From Candidatus Peregrinibacteria bacterium (GTDB lineage Bacteria; Patescibacteriota; Gracilibacteria; UBA1369), in NCBI GenBank assembly GCA_020849575.1, contig JADLFY010000042.1, positions 1 through 17,666 on the forward strand: a stretch of DNA of 17,666 nt. The letters are read 5' to 3'. Position 1 is the stretch's first letter, and every line of letters begins with the position of its first letter. Under the pieces are notes generated by a model. The model was not told the origin of the DNA. It did not search any database and was given only the letters and a program-made list of their open reading frames with translations. Shown here one piece after another: positions 14,208 to 17,666 of this stretch. Position numbers and translations under genes: made by a program.

Positions 14208-14840
14208 CTATTTTGCTTTCTCTAATTCAGCAAAACTCTCTTCCAACCATCCTTCATACCAATCCAAAAAGCTCACTTGCCAATCATCACCTGATTTCAT
14301 CATCGGAGCAATTTTCAATTGATCACCATCCTCATCCAAAAACCACATTTTCCCCACCTGCTGATCTCCCCCAACAACCATATAAGCAGTCATTTGATGC
14401 CCATAATCACTTAATTTCAAAAACCCGCCAAACCCATCAACCACTTCCATATAATAAGGGTCTTTCAATTTCTGCCCACGAATTCCATTGGCATAATCAT
14501 CACCATAATCGCAAGTCATCGAACAAAAATGCGGATAATCCTTTAAAAATTCATCTTCAGGATAACTTTTTTCCAAAGTAAATAATCCCCAGGCTGGACC
14601 AGCTCCTCCATTCCCTAATTCCTTTATAAATGCCCGATATTCCTCTGGCAATTTAATCTCTAATTTCTTTTCTACAGCCAGAATTTCTTCCTCCGACAAA
14701 ACCGGATTCAACTCATAATGATGCCCAATAGTTCCAAAAAATTGATCATCTCCTGCACCAAAAATCTTCATTTCCTTATCCTTCTTTCTCAACTCTTCCA
14801 GCTTATTCTTAATGCTCTTTAAACGTTCAGATAATTCCAT
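14208..14840 (-). CDS. SUKH (SMI1/KNR4) family protein
   Basis: A 210-residue soluble acidic protein. A charged helical N-terminus (1-25) precedes the SUKH core: LSEEEILAVEKKLEIKLP (48-65), then EEYRAFIKELGNGGAGPAWGLF (66-87). SDYG and WFLDEDGD (166-173) strands follow, ending in the helix FLDWYEGWLEESFAEL. SUKH proteins are best known as immunity proteins against contact-dependent and nuclease toxins, but many are stand-alone and of unknown role. No toxin gene is visible beside it. A promoter at 14849-14877 places the transcript start almost at the ATG. The gene is convergent with the NADAR gene. Confidence 0.9.
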   Translation of the reverse strand: MELSERLKSIKNKLEELRKKDKEMKIFGAGDDQFFGTIGHHYELNPVLSEEEILAVEKKLEIKLPEEYRAFIKELGNGGAGPAWGLFTLEKSYPEDEFLKDYPHFCSMTCDYGDDYANGIRGQKLKDPYYMEVVDGFGGFLKLSDYGHQMTAYMVVGGDQQVGKMWFLDEDGDQLKIAPMMKSGDDWQVSFLDWYEGWLEESFAELEKAK

Positions 14841-14848
14841 TGTTTTAA

Positions 14849-14877
14849 ATTAAAATAACAGTACCAATCTTACTCAA
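14849..14877 (-). promoter_or_regulatory. Promoter of the SUKH gene, predicted leaderless
   Basis: On the minus strand TTGAGT (14872-14877), a 17-base spacer and TTTAAT (14849-14854, 5 of 6) precede the ATG at 14840 by only 8 bases. Transcription starts about 7 bases past a -10 box, so the mRNA would begin at or within a few bases of the start codon. Confidence 0.4.
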
Positions 14878-14950
14878 TTCCCTCCATCCTTTCCACTTGA
14901 TTTTCTTCACCAAAATGAAACAGTTGCAATAAAACTTTTCAGGAAAAACA

Positions 14951-14976
14951 AAAGCCCCGCGCATGCGCGGGGCTTT
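14951..14976 (-). terminator. Strong intrinsic terminator of the small lipoprotein gene
   Basis: A perfect 26-base palindrome has G+C-rich arms (AAAGCCCCGCGC, then AT, then GCGCGGGGCTTT). On the minus strand it is followed by TGTTTTTCC, making a U-rich tail. It lies 24 bases past the lipoprotein stop at 15000 and is by far the strongest terminator in the window. On the plus strand the tail is poor, so it acts mainly leftward. Confidence 0.93.
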
Positions 14977-14999
14977 CTACTAATCTTTCAAACTAAAAA

Positions 15000-15449
15000 C
15001 TATTGCATCATTACATTAGCTGTTTTGGTCATAGTAACCATTGTTGAACCAGCATTCATTGGATCAGCAGTACATGCTAATACAACCATTTCTTTGCCGC
15101 TTTCGAAAGTTTGAGTCCATGCACCACCAGCCTGAATTGGGCTTGGAGTAGAAGAACTTGCTTTCCAACCAGCATCTGTAACCATCTTGGCTTGAGCACC
15201 ACAGGCTACATCAACAGCTGAAGCAGCGCTATAAGTAGTAACATCGTTGCCAGCAGCTGAAACATTGTTCAGGTTTTTAGCATCGCCAGGAGTAGCGATT
15301 TTACCACCTTCTGAAGTTGAAGAACTTTCAGAAGAAGTAGAACTAGTTGAAGATGATGTATTAGTTGAGGCAGATTGCTGAGGTTGGCATCCGGCCAGAG
15401 CTAAAACACTAACTAGCGAAAGAACAGAAGCAGTAACTTTTAAATTCAT
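15000..15449 (-). CDS. Small Ser/Thr-rich lipoprotein of unknown function
   Basis: A 149-residue lipoprotein. The signal peptide (residues 1-20) ends in LALAG with the acylated Cys21. A Ser/Thr/Glu-rich linker (26-47) of low complexity follows, then a domain of about 100 residues. That domain contains two cysteines (C83, C126) that could pair outside the cell, a VACGAQAKMVTDAGWKA segment and a WTQTFESGKEMVVLACTAD segment with a regular alternating pattern. I do not recognise the domain. The gene is monocistronic, with its own promoter candidate and a very strong terminator, which together suggest high expression. An abundant surface lipoprotein or small ligand-binding protein is possible but unproven. 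Confidence 0.85.
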   Translation of the reverse strand: MNLKVTASVLSLVSVLALAGCQPQQSASTNTSSSTSSTSSESSSTSEGGKIATPGDAKNLNNVSAAGNDVTTYSAASAVDVACGAQAKMVTDAGWKASSSTPSPIQAGGAWTQTFESGKEMVVLACTADPMNAGSTMVTMTKTANVMMQ

Positions 15450-15481
15450 AACGAATTAAATATTAAAATATAACTTCTAGA

Positions 15482-15509
15482 AATTTACTCTCCACAGAAA
15501 ATAAGTCAA
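15482..15509 (-). promoter_or_regulatory. Candidate promoter of the small lipoprotein gene
   Basis: On the minus strand TTGACT (15504-15509, 5 of 6) and TAAATT (15482-15487, 4 of 6) are 16 bases apart. They predict a leader of about 25 nt to the ATG at 15449. It lies in the 84-base gap between the lipoprotein gene and the end of the upstream gene. Confidence 0.4.
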
Positions 15510-15533
15510 GAAATACTGAAAATTCCAATTCGC

Positions 15534-16397
15534 CTAACCCCGATAAGACGTCTTTGGTAACATATCAAGGTACTTTTCAGTATATTTCCGAAAACCCCTG
15601 CGAAAAATACCCTCTACAGTATCTCTCAGCTCAGGACGGGGATCATAAACACGACGCTTTATTTGATCAAAATCATGTGGCACATCATCAAAATATTCAG
15701 ACAGCTGATTCACATCCATATTGAATTCCTCACCCCATTCAGTACTTACACATAGCTCAAAATGACGATCAAAAACACCAGCACGATAGAGTACATAGGC
15801 TCTTTCCACAATTGCCTCCATATCAAACTGATGTATCACTGGATCAAAATAGAGATAATTCAACTTACCTATTTGCATATCAACCACCTCCTGCAACAAC
15901 CTGTGCACTAAAAGTGAAGTATTAAGACTATCATTTTTTTCAGTAACAATTCCTTTCAACAAACTCACCGACTTTCTCACTTTTTTCTTGATTGCTCCAA
16001 CCATACCGGTATCCACACCCAGCTCTTCCTTCATTCTATTAACTGGTCCAGGATCAAACAGGTGACCTCTAGGCAGAGCTATCAGAACTTCCTTTACATA
16101 CTCCCATCTGCTCAAAAATTCCTGCGGATCAGTAAAATCAGCCATCAACCAATTCCCCAACGACATCACTGCAGCCGTCCTGGCAGAGCTATTCTCATCT
16201 AACAATAAATTGACATGAATTCCCTGCCAATCGAGAGAACTTGGATGTTCTGGTATCTCTCCAATCTTGGACAAAAAAGCCTGGGTTTTTGTATCAGTGG
16301 CTAGATCGCCAAAAGTCTCCACCCAAATTGGCGAAATAGATTTGTTCAAAACAGGCAGCGCCTCTACATCAGTTGTTATTTCAGTATTTTTGGCCAT
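15534..16397 (-). CDS. Hypothetical soluble protein
   Basis: A 287-residue protein from the ATG at 16397 (MAKNTEITTDVEALP). It is mostly helical by pattern, with no signal peptide, membrane segment or cysteine motif. I recognise no family. Notable stretches are a conserved-looking PRGHLFDPGPVNRMKEELG near 125-145, a basic helix (AIKKKVRKSVSLLKG) just after it, and a Tyr/Arg-rich C-terminus (RRGFRKYTEKYLDM). The coding frame is convincing from its length and composition. A TTG at 16448 would add 17 residues with no support, so I use the ATG. It is divergent from the membrane protein gene at 16549, with about 150 bases between the two ATGs. It could be a cytoplasmic enzyme or binding protein; there is no basis to say more. 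Confidence 0.75.
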   Translation of the reverse strand: MAKNTEITTDVEALPVLNKSISPIWVETFGDLATDTKTQAFLSKIGEIPEHPSSLDWQGIHVNLLLDENSSARTAAVMSLGNWLMADFTDPQEFLSRWEYVKEVLIALPRGHLFDPGPVNRMKEELGVDTGMVGAIKKKVRKSVSLLKGIVTEKNDSLNTSLLVHRLLQEVVDMQIGKLNYLYFDPVIHQFDMEAIVERAYVLYRAGVFDRHFELCVSTEWGEEFNMDVNQLSEYFDDVPHDFDQIKRRVYDPRPELRDTVEGIFRRGFRKYTEKYLDMLPKTSYRG

Positions 16398-16548
16398 TTT
16401 AAGAAAACAAGAGAGCTGAATATATAACAAAAAATCTCTTTCTAGCAAGCAATAAACAATACTAATTCGACCAACGAATCACCCGGCCAACTTTTCCTGC
16501 CAATAATTCCAAAACCTGCTAAGATAAACTCATCTTTTCCATAAAATC
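16398..16548. other. Divergent intergenic region between two unknown genes
   Basis: No gene is seen. On the minus strand TTGCTA, 16 bases, TATATA (within about 16410-16445) may drive the gene starting at 16397. On the plus strand only a TAAGAT near 16520 resembles a -10 box for the gene at 16549. Neither is strong, and no clear repeat or hairpin stands out. Confidence 0.3.
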
Positions 16549-17367
16549 ATGTCTTCAAATAGTCCTCTCCCCACTTCACCAAATAATCCCAGTTCCAACC
16601 CATCCTCAGGCCCTTCTTCCGGCCCCACTGGTCCAATCGGCCAACTCAATGCTGAAAAAATGGGGCGTGTCGCTGCCCGTGGCGCCTGCTGCATAGTGAT
16701 ATTAGCACTCGCCGCACCTTTATTTTTTGTCGGCGCCTTCACTTTTGGCTGGGGTACAAATTTACCCGGAGTCGGCGATCTCCTCACCCAGGGAACCGTT
16801 AAACCACCTGGAGATTTTGAAAAATTCAATGTGGCAACCACTTATGCAGAAGTTCAAAAATTCGCCGGCGAAAATGCCGAGTTAACCAGTCTGTCCGCTC
16901 AATACGTACAATCTGACGGCACACTCAATCTCACTACCAAATACGGCGCATCCTATGCCAGTATTACTTATGACTTTTTCAATAAATTAAATCAGCCTCC
17001 CGAAAACGCTCCTCCTATTGGAGCTGGCGGATCAAAAGATGGTAACTGGTATGAGCCAGTGCGTGTCACCATTCAAACCCCTGGTCAAACCCGCTATATG
17101 AGCCGCATTGGTGGAGCCTATAACTTTAAGGGAAATTATATACATCAGGGTATGGAAAAAAGTGTTTCCAATCCCATTGGCGAACCATATTCAGAAATCA
17201 TCCCCGCCCCCACCTGCGATTTCAAAAAATTCTGGGACCGAGCCATCGAACTTGGCGCTCCAGCTAGCGCTGTCGCTTCCATCGATTATGATTCTAACGG
17301 CTACGAATTCCAAATCAGCGGTACAGACATTTATATAGATTTCACTGCTGACTGCCAGGAAAAATAA
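16549..17367 (+). CDS. Single-pass membrane protein with Pro/Ser-rich N-terminus, unknown function
   Basis: A 272-residue protein. The first 30 residues are low-complexity Ser, Pro, Asn and Gly. Basic residues (K37, R40, R44) precede a single membrane helix at about 45-68 that starts with two cysteines (C47, C48), so the N-terminus is probably cytoplasmic. The extracytoplasmic part (about 70-272) shows beta-rich patterns and two cysteines (C223, C269) that could form a disulphide. I recognise no family. It is divergently arranged from the preceding gene and converges on the HAD-like gene. C47 and C48 are not in a lipobox at a signal end, so lipidation is unlikely. The coding call is secure; the function is unknown. 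Confidence 0.8.
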   Translation: MSSNSPLPTSPNNPSSNPSSGPSSGPTGPIGQLNAEKMGRVAARGACCIVILALAAPLFFVGAFTFGWGTNLPGVGDLLTQGTVKPPGDFEKFNVATTYAEVQKFAGENAELTSLSAQYVQSDGTLNLTTKYGASYASITYDFFNKLNQPPENAPPIGAGGSKDGNWYEPVRVTIQTPGQTRYMSRIGGAYNFKGNYIHQGMEKSVSNPIGEPYSEIIPAPTCDFKKFWDRAIELGAPASAVASIDYDSNGYEFQISGTDIYIDFTADCQEK

Positions 17368-17401
17368 TCCAACCGCAAACCTTCCCTTCCGCTAAAGCAG
17401 C

Positions 17402-17666
17402 CTAAACCCACAACTTTTTCAAATACTCATAGACCACTTCCCAATCCTTCAGTGGATGGAAACCCGCTTTGTCATCAAATAAAACATTGAAATAAAATTT
17501 CTGATCAAAGTTGGCATAAGCACTATTTTCTGCTTCAGGATTTTCGTTGATATAAACAAAATTAATTCCCAACTGGGCAAACTTTTCTCTGTATAAAATC
17601 GCTTTATCCATATGTGAAGAAGTATAGAGAATCAGACAGATATCCTCACGATCACTCAGCAATTTC
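17402..17666 (-). CDS. HAD-like hydrolase, C-terminal part (5'-truncated by window edge)
   Basis: The frame is open to the right edge, so the N-terminus with the catalytic DxD motif lies outside the window. The visible 88 residues fit the C-terminal half of a small HAD-superfamily hydrolase: a strand ending in LILYTSS (motif II Thr/Ser), a helix, then GINFVYINENPEA. After that comes a strand FNVLFDDKAGFHPLKDWEVV with the paired Asp of motif IV. This order (L-YT, then F--INENP, then DDKA) is known from small uncharacterised HAD proteins. A TTG within the frame near the edge is not needed as a start. Likely a phosphatase on an unknown substrate. Confidence 0.7.
   Translation of the reverse strand, partial: KLLSDREDICLILYTSSHMDKAILYREKFAQLGINFVYINENPEAENSAYANFDQKFYFNVLFDDKAGFHPLKDWEVVYEYLKKLWV

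Noticed and set aside
14951-14976. Palindrome as a site-specific recombination or mobile-element end
   Set aside because: Its position just past a stop codon with a U-rich tail fits an intrinsic terminator, and no transposase or matching second copy is present.

Overview
The window reads as bacterial chromosome with about 40% G+C, standard genetic code (TAA and TAG stops dominate; TGA ends one gene at 12433) and short intergenic gaps. Gene content points to a little-studied uncultured lineage, and my best guess is Candidate Phyla Radiation (Patescibacteria). The hints are surface proteins built from lamin-tail, cohesin, Fn3 and dockerin modules, a MacB-type exporter set with a DUF3352-like lipoprotein and no outer-membrane channel, and an ECF sigma/membrane partner pair. 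The lineage is inference. None of the roughly 20 start codons has a recognisable Shine-Dalgarno motif; starts sit in A/T-rich contexts.

Layout. (1) 1-364: a partial unknown gene on the minus strand with a near-consensus promoter. (2) 397-7390, minus strand: a tightly packed five-gene operon, read right to left as duplicated DUF3352-like lipoprotein, very long HlyD/MacA-type adaptor, MacB-type ABC ATPase, and two paralogous MacB/FtsX-type permeases. Together they would form a tripartite-style export or envelope-remodelling machine driven from the cytoplasm. (3) 7465-11492, minus strand: ECF sigma factor, overlapping three-TM partner (probable anti-sigma), a secreted LTD-cohesin-Fn3-dockerin protein, a membrane-anchored cohesin-like protein, and ribosomal protein bL33. 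Hairpins sit just 5' of both surface-protein genes. (4) 11562-12392, plus strand: thymidylate-kinase-like P-loop kinase with its own promoter, then tRNA-Thr(GGT).

(5) 12433-13614, minus strand: ArsR-type regulator, AHSA1/SRPBCC protein and DoxX-like membrane protein, a widely seen three-gene cassette, with a candidate operator over its promoter. (6) 13722-14840: NADAR-family N-glycosidase (plus) convergent with a SUKH (SMI1/KNR4) protein (minus). (7) 14951-17367: a small Ser-rich lipoprotein with strong terminator, an unrecognised soluble protein, and a divergent single-pass membrane protein of unknown function. (8) 17402-17666: C-terminal part of a HAD-like hydrolase cut by the window edge.

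There is no CRISPR array, rRNA, transposase or recognisable prophage. No gene-free stretch exceeds 300 bases; the longest are 14841-14999 and 9879-10018. The most novel-looking areas are the cohesin/dockerin surface pair under an ECF sigma unit, and the DUF3352-adaptor-MacB operon.
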